DNA of 34,329 bases. Origin: Oscillospiraceae bacterium (GTDB lineage Bacteria; Bacillota; Clostridia; UBA1381). Positions 15,681 through 24,045 of the stretch are shown piece after piece. The first letter of the stretch is position 1. Each line of letters opens with the position of its first letter. The stretch is taken from positions 1 through 34,329 of the forward strand of contig JAFLUC010000022.1 of assembly GCA_022509005.1 (NCBI GenBank), given 5' to 3'. Both the position numbers and the translations under genes were made by a program. Under the pieces are notes generated by a model, which saw only the letters and a list, made by a program, of their open reading frames with translations, was not told the origin of the DNA and did not search any database.

Positions 15681-17358
15681 ACTCTGCTTCGATAATCGTA
15701 GTAAAATTATTTACACCCTTCTTGATTCTGAATACCGCAGTAGGTATAACAGTTTTATTGTATATTATATTTGAATTCACGGCGCTCCCGAATACAATTG
15801 CCTTTGCGCCACAAGCCTTAACGGTACACTTTGAGAAGTTGTTTTCTGCCCACGCAGTATCTCCATCCGCTCCTATTCTGCATCTGTCTCTGTCACGGTT
15901 CGCAACTGCAAAGCCGCCGTCGTACGCGATACAGTCAAATTCGGATGTCACTGTATGCTTTCGGATATGTGATGACCCGCGCGGTATAATCTCTGTTCTG
16001 ACACGTATTCCCTTGATCGGTGACCAGTTGATAACTATATTATCGCGCGACAGCTCAAAGCTGAAATTAAATCTTCGCTCACAGAACACACCGCCTACGT
16101 TAAACACAAGCATGTTATCGCCGTTTATCTCGCCCAATGATAAATCACTGTACTTGATATTAAATCCGAATTTTGTTGAATAAACAAATTTCAGATACTT
16201 TGACGTAAGCTGCCCACAGCCGAGATTATCATGCGTACCGGCAGTATATGCGTAAACCTCTCCATCTTTGCGGCATACAAGCATATCCGCCTCACGCTGT
16301 AGCTTTATCTCATCAAGCTCCGGCATAGGCTCGGCATTTGCGTTCCAAAACTCATCACTATCAGCAAGTGCAAGCATAGCGAAAAATTTAAGTCCCCAAT
16401 ACGGCGAGCCGGGCGAATTATAATGCTCTGACATCAAAAGATTCGGATAGCTATAGCCTACTGTGAGAACGCCTCCGTTATCAAATATAGGCCTGCTCAT
16501 CCAATCATCAAGATGACGTGATATGATCCCCTTCATAACGCCGTCCGAAAACGGCTTTACTCCTGCCAAAAGACACGCGCTCCAGAATGCACCCTGTGCG
16601 AAACGATATGTCAAAGAACGTCCGTACGGCAGCGCAGCGCCGCTGTCAGCAAACCAGTATATGAAATCCTGTGCGAAAAGCATTGCGCGCTCACGGAATT
16701 TAACCGAAAATTCATCCTCCTCAAAGCATGAATATATAAGACTGTAAAAATGGATTGCCATCGAAATATAGTAATCTTTCTGATGCTGCGGTCCGTCCAT
16801 GTACCAACCGTTACCGAGATAGAAATCATCAAATCGCGATAAATCCTCTATTATTTTTTCTTTATCGTATTCCTCGCCGTTATGCTTCAACGCGAGATTG
16901 ACAAGCACTCTGAAAAAACGCCAATTGCTGTCGCATACATTGTGCGTATTTATCTGCCAAAGCCAGCTTTTAAGATTTTCTTTCTGTCCTGCAGTAAGCG
17001 GTGTCCAGATAACCTCAGGAGTAAGCAGCATTGCGTACGCGATTGAAGCCATTTCAACATAGCGCTGATCGCACTGCCCTGTTTTTCCCCAATATTTATC
17101 TGATGACGGGTCTGTACCGTTGATAATTCCTACACGGTATATCTCCTTCATTTCCTCATCACCATATCCGCCCTTCCACAGCGGAACAAGTCCCCAAAGC
17201 GGTCTTGCAAAGGTTTCAACAGTTGTTGCAATATCATCATACCACGCCGCTGCTCCGCCGAATGACGGAGCACCTGCGCTGCTTTTCAGTTCTGCCCTTA
17301 TCGGCTCTATTAATCTGTCCAAAGCCGATATATAATCCTGTTTTGTTATATATTCCAT
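15679..17358 (-). CDS. DUF2264-family protein, probable (alpha/alpha)-barrel glycan enzyme
   Basis: A 559-residue cytoplasmic protein (no signal peptide) of the DUF2264 family. Diagnostic stretches are ETFARPLWGLVPLW, DQRYVEMASIAYAMLL, NWRFFRVLVNLAL, GNGWYMDGPQHQKDYYISMA and ALPYGRSLTYRFAQGAFWSA. The family adopts a helical toroid fold and, as far as I recall, some members were shown to be beta-glucuronidases (CAZy GH154); the substrate here is unknown. The ATG at 17358 is one base past the stop of the aminotransferase and has no clear ribosome binding site, so translation is probably coupled. A TTG five codons earlier is an alternative. It ends at a shared terminator. Confidence 0.88.
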   Translation of the reverse strand: MEYITKQDYISALDRLIEPIRAELKSSAGAPSFGGAAAWYDDIATTVETFARPLWGLVPLWKGGYGDEEMKEIYRVGIINGTDPSSDKYWGKTGQCDQRYVEMASIAYAMLLTPEVIWTPLTAGQKENLKSWLWQINTHNVCDSNWRFFRVLVNLALKHNGEEYDKEKIIEDLSRFDDFYLGNGWYMDGPQHQKDYYISMAIHFYSLIYSCFEEDEFSVKFRERAMLFAQDFIYWFADSGAALPYGRSLTYRFAQGAFWSACLLAGVKPFSDGVMKGIISRHLDDWMSRPIFDNGGVLTVGYSYPNLLMSEHYNSPGSPYWGLKFFAMLALADSDEFWNANAEPMPELDEIKLQREADMLVCRKDGEVYAYTAGTHDNLGCGQLTSKYLKFVYSTKFGFNIKYSDLSLGEINGDNMLVFNVGGVFCERRFNFSFELSRDNIVINWSPIKGIRVRTEIIPRGSSHIRKHTVTSEFDCIAYDGGFAVANRDRDRCRIGADGDTAWAENNFSKCTVKACGAKAIVFGSAVNSNIIYNKTVIPTAVFRIKKGVNNFTTIIEAE

Positions 17359-17359
17359 T

Positions 17360-18643
17360 TTATTTCGTTTCAAGAATTTTATCTATACATGCAATCTTAA
17401 CACATATGATAAATACGTGACATGCCTCAACAAGCTCGTCAATCGGTGGGAATGACGGAGCTATACGTATATTTGAATCCTTCGGATCCTCTCCATACGG
17501 ATATGTAGCGCCTGCGCCGGTCATAACGATTCCGGCATCCTTACACATTGAAACTATCTTCTTAGCTGTTCCCTCCATGCCGTCAAAGCTCATGAAGTAG
17601 CCGCCAAGCGGTTTTGTCCATGAGGCAATACCTGTATCTCCCAACTCCGACTCAAACATTTCAAGAACCTTTTCAAACTTCGGACGCATAATGTCCGCAT
17701 GCTTCATCATATGAGCATTTAAAGCGTCCATATTCGGGAAGAAAAGAACGTGACGGAGCTGATTCAGCTTATCATGACTGATTATCTGGGCATCCATAAA
17801 TTTTACAATTTCTGCCACATTAGCCTCTGAGGTCGCAATTGCCGAAACGCCTGCGCCCGGGAACGTAATCTTTGAGGTTGAGCAGAACTCGTAAACCATA
17901 TCTGGATTTCCCGCTTTTTCGCATTCTGTTACGATGTTAAGGATCTCCGGCTGATTATCAGCATAAAGATGATGTATGCAATACGCGTTATCCCAGTAAA
18001 TCCTGAAATCTGCCGCCTTCGGCCTGAGGTTTGCAAAACGCTTAACCACCTCATCGCTGTACACAAATCCGCTCGGATTCGAATACTTAGGCACACACCA
18101 TATACCCTTTATTGAATCATCCTCTGCTACGAGCTTTTCGATCATATCCATATCAGGACCGTTATCATCCATCGGAACATTAATCATTTCAATGCCGAAG
18201 AATTCACAGATCGTAAAATGTCTGTCATATCCCGGTACAGGGCAAAGGAACTTTACCTTGTCAAGCTTCGACCATGGAGTTGAACCTAAAATACCTTTGA
18301 TATACGCTCTTGAAATTGTATCATACATAAGTGAAAGCGATGCACTTCCATAAATAACGATATTTGAAGGCTTAACATCAAGAATATCGGCAAAAAGCTT
18401 CTTTGCCTCCTTTATACCGGATATAATACCATAGTTCCTTGTATCCAATCCGTCCTCACCGACAAATTGTGTATTTTCATCCAGTATATTAAGCATTCCC
18501 ATTGAAAGCTCAATCTGGCTGTCCGCCGGCTTACCGCGAGCCATGCTCAGATTAAGCCCCAAAGCCTTTTTCTCTTCATACTCTGCTAAAAGCTTCTCAC
18601 GAAGCTTTATAAGTTCCTCTTTAGACATATCTATGTATGACAT
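17360..18643 (-). CDS. Class I aminotransferase, aspartate aminotransferase-like (type Ic)
   Basis: PLP-dependent aminotransferase of fold type I, 427 residues. The PLP lysine is about K258 in CSTSKITFPGAG. Other marks are ARGKPADSQIELS near the N-terminus, VPGYDRHFTICEFFG, PKYSNPSGFVYS (the Asn-Pro-x-Gly stretch) and IYWDNAYCIHHL (the PLP-ring aspartate). The pattern fits the Asp_aminotransf group related to Corynebacterium AspT, so aspartate with 2-oxoglutarate is the likely reaction, but close relatives vary. GGAGG lies seven bases before the ATG. It has its own promoter and is followed after one base by the DUF2264 gene. Confidence 0.9.
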   Translation of the reverse strand: MSYIDMSKEELIKLREKLLAEYEEKKALGLNLSMARGKPADSQIELSMGMLNILDENTQFVGEDGLDTRNYGIISGIKEAKKLFADILDVKPSNIVIYGSASLSLMYDTISRAYIKGILGSTPWSKLDKVKFLCPVPGYDRHFTICEFFGIEMINVPMDDNGPDMDMIEKLVAEDDSIKGIWCVPKYSNPSGFVYSDEVVKRFANLRPKAADFRIYWDNAYCIHHLYADNQPEILNIVTECEKAGNPDMVYEFCSTSKITFPGAGVSAIATSEANVAEIVKFMDAQIISHDKLNQLRHVLFFPNMDALNAHMMKHADIMRPKFEKVLEMFESELGDTGIASWTKPLGGYFMSFDGMEGTAKKIVSMCKDAGIVMTGAGATYPYGEDPKDSNIRIAPSFPPIDELVEACHVFIICVKIACIDKILETK

Positions 18644-18701
18644 AATTTATCCTCCTTACTTTCATGCACTTAATGAATCAGCGCATAACATTCCATTTAT
18701 T

Positions 18702-18730
18702 ATTATACAACACTACCAATTGTTTCGCAA
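18702..18730 (-). promoter_or_regulatory. Promoter of the aminotransferase-DUF2264 pair
   Basis: TTGCGA and TATAAT with a 17-base spacer on the minus strand, about 60 bases upstream of the aminotransferase ATG. Confidence 0.75.
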
Positions 18731-18742
18731 GACTGAATTTAT

Positions 18743-18790
18743 ACAAAAAAAATGGTGCACTCATACTCCGTAACTGTGCACCATTGCTTT
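18743..18790 (-). terminator. galM terminator
   Basis: AATGGTGCAC and GTGCACCATT form a 10-bp stem; on the minus strand it is followed by a run of eight T. It lies just past the galM stop and upstream of the aminotransferase promoter. Confidence 0.9.
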
Positions 18791-18796
18791 TTTGTA

Positions 18797-19834
18797 TTAT
18801 ATGAATCTGTATTCGGTAGTATGCATGTATGTATCACCCGATTTTAATACCACTGACGGAAAATGCGGATTTGCCATAGAATTCGGGAACACCTGCGTTT
18901 CAAGACAGAATGCGTCATGAATCTTATATTCAACCTCACCCTTATGAACACCTTTACCGAGAGCATTTGCAGTGTAAAGCTGCATACCCGGTTGGTCTGT
19001 ATATACCTGCATTGTAATTCCTGTTTCAAGACTCTTTGCAACCGCCGCAATTCTGAAACCGCTGCCTGAGAGTACAAAGTTATGATCAAAACCGCCTACT
19101 GCCTGAATCTGCGGATAATCCGCGTCTATATCCTGCCCTATAGGCTTGGGAGCTCTGAAATCGAACGGCGTGCCGAGTACAGAAAGGATCTCACCCGTAG
19201 GCATGCATTCATCATCATTGGGTGTATAGAAGGACGCGTTGATCTGCAATATCTGATCATTTATATTACCGCTCTCATGACCGGAAAGATTGAAATAGCT
19301 GTGGTTTGTGAGATTACATACGGTGTCCTTTGTGGTCGTTGCACGGTATTCGATTCTGAGTCCATTATCATCCGTTATCGAATACTTCATCCAAACGCTC
19401 ATCGTACCCGGGAATCCTTCCTCACCGTCAACAGATATACAGCTCATAATAACAGCTGTCTCGCCCGGAACCTCCGTAACACTCCATACCTTCTGATCAA
19501 AGCCGACCAAGCCTCCGTGAAGGCTGTTTCTGCCCTCGTTTACCCCTACCTTGTATGTAATTCCGTTAAGCTCGAACTCAGAGCCTGCAATTCTGTTTGC
19601 GTGTCTGCCGATAGCCGCTCCTACGTATCCGTCATTTTTAAGATACTCACTAAGCGAGGCTCTGCCGAGAACAACGTCCTGCATAGCTCCATTTTTATCC
19701 TTAACAAGAAGCTTTGTAATAATACCGCCGTAGTTTATAATCTCAGCAATAACGCCTCTTCCGTTATTGAGAGTATATGCATAAATATCTCTGCCGTCCG
19801 GCATTTTACCATAAAGCGCTTTTGTAACTGACAT
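18797..19834 (-). CDS. galM: Aldose 1-epimerase (mutarotase)
   Basis: Interconverts alpha and beta anomers of galactose or glucose so that GalK can use the alpha form. It has 345 residues. Catalytic candidates are H106 (SLHGG), H178 in NLTNHSYFNLSG and E312 in DAFCLETQVFPNS, with the family stretch GRHANRIAGSEFELNG near residue 75. GGAGG lies before the ATG. It has no signal peptide, so it acts in the cytoplasm. It sits downstream of the SpoIVFB-like gene but has its own promoter. galK lies close by on the same strand, a partial galactose set; galT and galE are not in the window. Confidence 0.96.
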   Translation of the reverse strand: MSVTKALYGKMPDGRDIYAYTLNNGRGVIAEIINYGGIITKLLVKDKNGAMQDVVLGRASLSEYLKNDGYVGAAIGRHANRIAGSEFELNGITYKVGVNEGRNSLHGGLVGFDQKVWSVTEVPGETAVIMSCISVDGEEGFPGTMSVWMKYSITDDNGLRIEYRATTTKDTVCNLTNHSYFNLSGHESGNINDQILQINASFYTPNDDECMPTGEILSVLGTPFDFRAPKPIGQDIDADYPQIQAVGGFDHNFVLSGSGFRIAAVAKSLETGITMQVYTDQPGMQLYTANALGKGVHKGEVEYKIHDAFCLETQVFPNSMANPHFPSVVLKSGDTYMHTTEYRFI

Positions 19835-19863
19835 GATAATTCCTCCATTTATTTAATATGTTT

Positions 19864-19892
19864 ATAGTATCATATTATTCATTATTCGTCAA
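19864..19892 (-). promoter_or_regulatory. galM promoter within the end of the SpoIVFB-like gene
   Basis: TTGACG and TACTAT with a 17-base spacer on the minus strand. The -35 box lies in the last codons of the protease gene, giving galM independent expression. Confidence 0.6.
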
Positions 19893-20633
19893 CTGTTTTT
19901 CAGATAAAAATCTGTACTCACCATTATTATCTGTTACCGCTATTATTGTATATGCCGGTGAAACAGCTTTCACCGCATCAAGTACTGTGTGGTCCTCATC
20001 TATGAGCACAAGACGGACTTTATTTGTGCGCTTTTTTCCTGACAATCCTGTTATAAACTCAATATCATACAACTCCCTCCCTGTTACAACATTTCCTAAG
20101 AGAAATACGGACATTATAAACATTGATATGTTGATTTGATGTATGTATAGTCCATACAATGCAGCAGCGAGAAACAAAACGGAGAGTACAGCAGAAACAG
20201 CCATCAGAATACGTTCTGCTGCTATTTTCCCTATTTTGTTTGATAGAATCCGTTTAAGTATAATTCCGCCGTCAAGCGGAATTATCGGAAGTAAATTCAT
20301 AATCATAAGCGCTGTGTTCATGCGATGCAGCCATGCCAAACCGAAATATCCGCATATAATTGCCAGAAGTCCGTTCATAAGCGGACCTGCTGCGTATAGG
20401 ATAATCTCATCAGAGAGTGAGCGGACAATTTTGTTTTTTAACGTGAGCCGTGCTCCGAATGGCGATAACTCAAACGTATCCGGTTTCAGGCCGATACACA
20501 TGGCAGCCATGAGATGTGCGCATTCATGCAGCGTCATAACAGCATATGCCAATGTAAACTGTTGTATGTTGCCAAGCAGAGCAGTAGCCGCAGCAAGAGG
20601 TACAATGAGCGGACTTATCCTCAGTTTTATCAT
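19875..20633 (-). CDS. SpoIVFB-like intramembrane metalloprotease (site-2 protease, M50)
   Basis: Membrane zinc protease of the S2P family, 252 residues. The HExxH zinc motif is HECAH (about residues 36-40) in a membrane segment. The third ligand is the Asp of NLLPIIPLDGG (about D121). Four or more hydrophobic segments are visible, followed by a C-terminal CBS-like region (NKVRLVLIDEDHTVLDAVKA). This membrane core plus CBS layout is that of B. subtilis SpoIVFB, which processes pro-sigma-K in the mother cell. No SpoIVFA partner is adjacent, so the role may be sporulation or another cleavage task. The start at 20633 has AGGGGG six bases upstream; the ATG two codons earlier is too close to that site. 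Confidence 0.85.
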   Translation of the reverse strand: MIKLRISPLIVPLAAATALLGNIQQFTLAYAVMTLHECAHLMAAMCIGLKPDTFELSPFGARLTLKNKIVRSLSDEIILYAAGPLMNGLLAIICGYFGLAWLHRMNTALMIMNLLPIIPLDGGIILKRILSNKIGKIAAERILMAVSAVLSVLFLAAALYGLYIHQINISMFIMSVFLLGNVVTGRELYDIEFITGLSGKKRTNKVRLVLIDEDHTVLDAVKAVSPAYTIIAVTDNNGEYRFLSEKQLTNNE

Positions 20634-20673
20634 ATTCATCCCCCTATCAGATAATTAATCTTATTCAGTGCAT

Positions 20674-20706
20674 AAAAAAATCAGACCACAAAGGTCTGAT
20701 TTTTTT
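20674..20706. terminator. Bidirectional-type terminator after galK
   Basis: AAAAAAATCAGACC-ACAAA-GGTCTGATTTTTTT: a perfect 14-bp stem including its A and T runs. It ends the pgi-thrC-galK transcript. Confidence 0.92.
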
Positions 20707-20728
20707 ATGTAATTATATAACTATGTAA

Positions 20729-22015
20729 TCATGCAAGTCTGTAGCCGCCAACAGGTCTGATCTGGAGAACATGGCACATTCCATCGCCCAGAACGGCCTC
20801 AATACGTGACTTGAATTCATCAAGCATATCGTTGGGAACAAATGCCTGGACTGTACCGGCAAAGCCGCCTCCGTGTACACGGTATGCGCCTCTGTCACCC
20901 AGTATCTCACCGCAAAGCGCAATCGTGAGAGATACTGCCTGTTGATACGGTAAGCTTGAAGCATATACATTCTGAAGATACATATATGACGATCTTCCCG
21001 ATTCCCTGCTCAGCTTGCAGAAGGTTTCAAAATCTCCTGCTTCAAGCGCAGCAGCCTCGTCAACAGCCCGCTGCGAATCTTTAAAATAATGATATGCGCG
21101 CAAAACTGCTCTGTCATTCTTTACAGTTTCACGTACATTCTTCATTTCGCGCATGAAATCGTCATAGTCAACATCTCTTAAAAATTCCTTGCCGAAATAT
21201 GCAGCAACAGTCTTCATCTCAGCCGGAACCGCTGCATATTCATGTGTCAGTTCAGCATGATCCGCGCCGCTGTCAATTACGCAGAGCGAATGATTGTACT
21301 TAGAAAGATCAAAATCAACCTTTCTCACAATCGGTTTGTCATTATCCTTGAAATCAACCGCGACAACCGCGCCGACCGATGATGCCATCTGATCCAAAAG
21401 ACCGCTCGGCTTATCATAATATACATTCTCTGCGAACTGACCTATCTTTGCAATCTCAACCGGACTTACCTCTGCGTTTGCAAACAGATGGTTTACTATT
21501 GTTCCAATCAGTACCTCGAACGCAGCTGATGACGAAAGACCCGAACCCTTCATTACATTTGATTCCGTATACGCATTGAAGCCTTTGAGCTTATATCCCA
21601 TATCCGAGAACTTACGAAGTACACCTCTGATAAGCGCGATTGCCTTATCAAACTGTTCAGGATGAATTTCAAGATCATCAAGCGGAATTTCATCCATTTT
21701 ATAGCCCTTGGACTTTATGCGTACAACATTATCGTCATTATACGATACTGCGGCAATAACATCAAGATTTACACTTCCTGCAAGCACACATCCATGCTGA
21801 TGATCAGTATGGTTGCCGCCTATTTCAGTTCTGCCCGGAGCTGAAAACAGCGCAAGTTCCTCTGCCTCACCGAATATCTCCTTATATCCGTCTATTACGC
21901 TGATATATCGGTCTCTATACTTTTCAACATCACCCGAGCATGAATATATATATGCGAGTTTGTCGTTAAGTGCGCCCGATATGAGCTGTTCTTTTAATTC
22001 TGATACATTAATCAT
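20729..22015 (-). CDS. galK: Galactokinase
   Basis: GHMP-family kinase making galactose-1-phosphate from ATP and galactose, 428 residues. Motif I is SAPGRTEIGGNHTDHQHG (58-75), where the GGNHTDH stretch is the galactokinase signature. Motif II is GSGLSSSAAFEVL (158-170), the phosphate loop. Motif III is the C-terminal RVHGGGFAGTVQAFVP. It starts two bases after the thrC stop, so the two are probably coupled. The Leloir partners galT and galE are not in view. The protein is slightly longer than E. coli GalK (382) because of extra N-terminal residues. Confidence 0.95.
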   Translation of the reverse strand: MINVSELKEQLISGALNDKLAYIYSCSGDVEKYRDRYISVIDGYKEIFGEAEELALFSAPGRTEIGGNHTDHQHGCVLAGSVNLDVIAAVSYNDDNVVRIKSKGYKMDEIPLDDLEIHPEQFDKAIALIRGVLRKFSDMGYKLKGFNAYTESNVMKGSGLSSSAAFEVLIGTIVNHLFANAEVSPVEIAKIGQFAENVYYDKPSGLLDQMASSVGAVVAVDFKDNDKPIVRKVDFDLSKYNHSLCVIDSGADHAELTHEYAAVPAEMKTVAAYFGKEFLRDVDYDDFMREMKNVRETVKNDRAVLRAYHYFKDSQRAVDEAAALEAGDFETFCKLSRESGRSSYMYLQNVYASSLPYQQAVSLTIALCGEILGDRGAYRVHGGGFAGTVQAFVPNDMLDEFKSRIEAVLGDGMCHVLQIRPVGGYRLA

Positions 22016-22017
22016 AT

Positions 22018-23520
22018 TTATTCAACCTTTAAGAAATCACTTACCGTATTCTTCATCTGTTCCTTTTCAACAACTGTATCAAAGATCGGTGTACGCTCCT
22101 TAAGCTCTGCCAACGAGACCGGAACTCTCATACCGCTCTTTTCCTCAAGCATCGCAAGAAGCTCAAATTCGTTCTTTCCCGCAACAGCATTGTAATCCTC
22201 AAGTGCAATAAGAACACTCTGATTAAACTTGAACGGGCTTGCAGTTGATGCGATAACAGTTTTTGTCATATCGCCTGTTCTTTCAACATACTTATCATAA
22301 ACGCACTTTGCAACAGCGGTATGTGTATCCATAAGATAACCGTCAGCATTGAAGGTTTTTTTGATTGTCGCCATGGTCTCCTTATCATCACAGCAGCCTG
22401 CATCAAACAATTCTTCAATCTTTGCTTTTATATCATCCGGAACCGTATAGATTCCATCTGATGCAAGCTTTGTCATAAGGTCTGTTACAATCTCATCATT
22501 ACAGCCAGAAATATCATAGATGAATCTTTCAAGGTTGGACGAGATAAGAATATCCATTGACGGCGAAATTGTCGTATGGAAACGGCGGTTTTTATCATAA
22601 ACACCTGTCTTTATGAAATCAGTAAGAACATTGTTTTCATTTGACGCACAAATAAATTTTTTGATCGGCAGACCCATTTTCTTTGCATAGTATGATGCGA
22701 GAATGTTACCGAAGTTACCTGTTGGAACAACAACATTTATCTCATCGCCCAGCTCTATTTCTTTAGCCGCAAGAAGATCTGCATATGCCGAGAAGTAATA
22801 AACAATCTGTGGAACAAGACGTCCCCAGTTGATTGAGTTTGCCGAGGAAAGCTTAAAGCCGTTTCTGTCAAGCAGCTTTTTATAATCATTATCGGTAAAA
22901 ATCTTCTTAACACCATTCTGGGCATCGTCAAAATTACCCTTTACAGCCGCAACAGAAACATTGTCTCCGCGCTGCGTAACCATTTGAAGCTTCTGAATTT
23001 CGCTTACTCCGTTATCGGGATAGAACACGATAATTCTTGTGCCGTTTACGTCTCTGAATCCTTCAAGGGCCGCTTTTCCCGTGTCACCTGAGGTAGCAAC
23101 GAGAATGATTATTTCTTCATTTTCGTTCGTCATTCTCATTGATGTCGTAAGGAAATGCGGAAGAATCTGAAGCGCCATATCTTTGAAGGCGCAGGTTGGA
23201 CCATGCCACAGCTCAAGAAAATACGTCGAATCATTGATTTTATAAACAGGCGCGATTGCTTCTGTTCCGAATTTCTCCTTTGTATATGCCGCTGATATAC
23301 AATTCCTCAGGTCCTCGTTAGAAAAATCAGTAAGAAAGCGCTTCAGAACAAAATCAGCCCTGTCCTGATATGACTTCGCCGCAAGACTGCCTATTTCATC
23401 AAGTGAAACCTCCGGGAAGCTTTCCGGGACAAAAAGACCACCCTCGGTGGAAAGCCCTTGTTTTATCGCCTGCGCCGAGCTTACGCTTATACTGTTATCC
23501 CTTGTACTATGATACTGCAT
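22018..23520 (-). CDS. thrC: Threonine synthase
   Basis: PLP enzyme converting O-phosphohomoserine to threonine. It has 500 residues, the longer form with an N-terminal domain. The PLP lysine is K113 in WHGPTCAFKDMALQ; the phosphate-binding stretch is ATSGDTGKAALEGF and a further family stretch is VPTGNFGNILASYYAKKMG. The N-terminus MQYHSTRDNSISVSSAQAI is typical. A GGAGG lies six bases before the ATG. It lies between a small P-loop gene and galK in a transcript probably starting at pgi. A long hairpin separates it from the P-loop gene. Confidence 0.97.
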   Translation of the reverse strand: MQYHSTRDNSISVSSAQAIKQGLSTEGGLFVPESFPEVSLDEIGSLAAKSYQDRADFVLKRFLTDFSNEDLRNCISAAYTKEKFGTEAIAPVYKINDSTYFLELWHGPTCAFKDMALQILPHFLTTSMRMTNENEEIIILVATSGDTGKAALEGFRDVNGTRIIVFYPDNGVSEIQKLQMVTQRGDNVSVAAVKGNFDDAQNGVKKIFTDNDYKKLLDRNGFKLSSANSINWGRLVPQIVYYFSAYADLLAAKEIELGDEINVVVPTGNFGNILASYYAKKMGLPIKKFICASNENNVLTDFIKTGVYDKNRRFHTTISPSMDILISSNLERFIYDISGCNDEIVTDLMTKLASDGIYTVPDDIKAKIEELFDAGCCDDKETMATIKKTFNADGYLMDTHTAVAKCVYDKYVERTGDMTKTVIASTASPFKFNQSVLIALEDYNAVAGKNEFELLAMLEEKSGMRVPVSLAELKERTPIFDTVVEKEQMKNTVSDFLKVE

Positions 23521-23534
23521 TTTAACCTCCGTCT

Positions 23535-23576
23535 AACATAGGTGAAACCATACACTAATGTATGGTTTCATATGTT
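23535..23576. repeat. Long hairpin between the P-loop gene and thrC
   Basis: TGAAACCATACA-CTAA-TGTATGGTTTCA is a perfect 12-bp stem (23543-23570). It is extended by AACATA and TATGTT outside a two-base bulge, 18 pairs in all. No U-run follows, so it is not a standard terminator. It lies in the thrC leader, just upstream of its ribosome binding site. Confidence 0.65.
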
Positions 23577-23593
23577 AACTAAATTCTTTATAC

Positions 23594-24007
23594 TTATGCT
23601 AAAGCCTTAACATACTCCGGTGCTTCATCTGCGCCAATGCTGAGTGAAAGCACAAAGTCGATGCTGAACCGCTTACTTATTGTCTCAAGTCTTGCGAGGA
23701 AACTCTCAAGACCATCGAGATCATCACTTCTTACGATTTTGAAAAGACCGTCAACAAAAATGTTGGTTATGTCGTAGTTTCCGCTGATAATACCGCAGAT
23801 GAAGCCTTCAAACTCGCTATAGTTTACTATGTCAAAGTCACCTGTTGCTGTAAGTCTTACAGCTCTTGAAATATCAAACATTGCGTTAGCTGTGTTGTTT
23901 GAAATGAACACAACGTTGCCCTTTGCAACCTGTGCAGCCGCATTAACCTGTTCAATGAGCAGCTTTGTTTTACCTGTTCCCTTTTTGCCAATGAGTAATT
24001 TAATCAT
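23594..24007 (-). CDS. Small P-loop NTPase of unknown function (137 aa)
   Basis: A 137-residue cytoplasmic protein. The Walker A motif is GKKGTGKT (residues 7-14), immediately at the N-terminus (MIKLLIGKKGTGKT). A Walker B-like strand is ITNIFVDGLFKI near residue 82. The C-terminal third is alpha/beta (RFSIDFVLSLSIGADEAPEYV). Such proteins in Clostridia are often labelled PilT-like, but nothing supports a link to twitching motility. It is 38 bases after pgi and probably in the same transcript. Size and layout resemble a minimal ATPase or a nucleotide-binding switch; no function is claimed. Confidence 0.78.
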   Translation of the reverse strand: MIKLLIGKKGTGKTKLLIEQVNAAAQVAKGNVVFISNNTANAMFDISRAVRLTATGDFDIVNYSEFEGFICGIISGNYDITNIFVDGLFKIVRSDDLDGLESFLARLETISKRFSIDFVLSLSIGADEAPEYVKALA

Positions 24008-24045
24008 AACTATTACCTCTTTCTTTATTTTTATTTATGAAATTC

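Noticed and set aside
19082-19831. 249-codon plus-strand ORF opposite galM
   Set aside because: galM has all its catalytic motifs on the other strand; this frame has no family pattern and biased composition.
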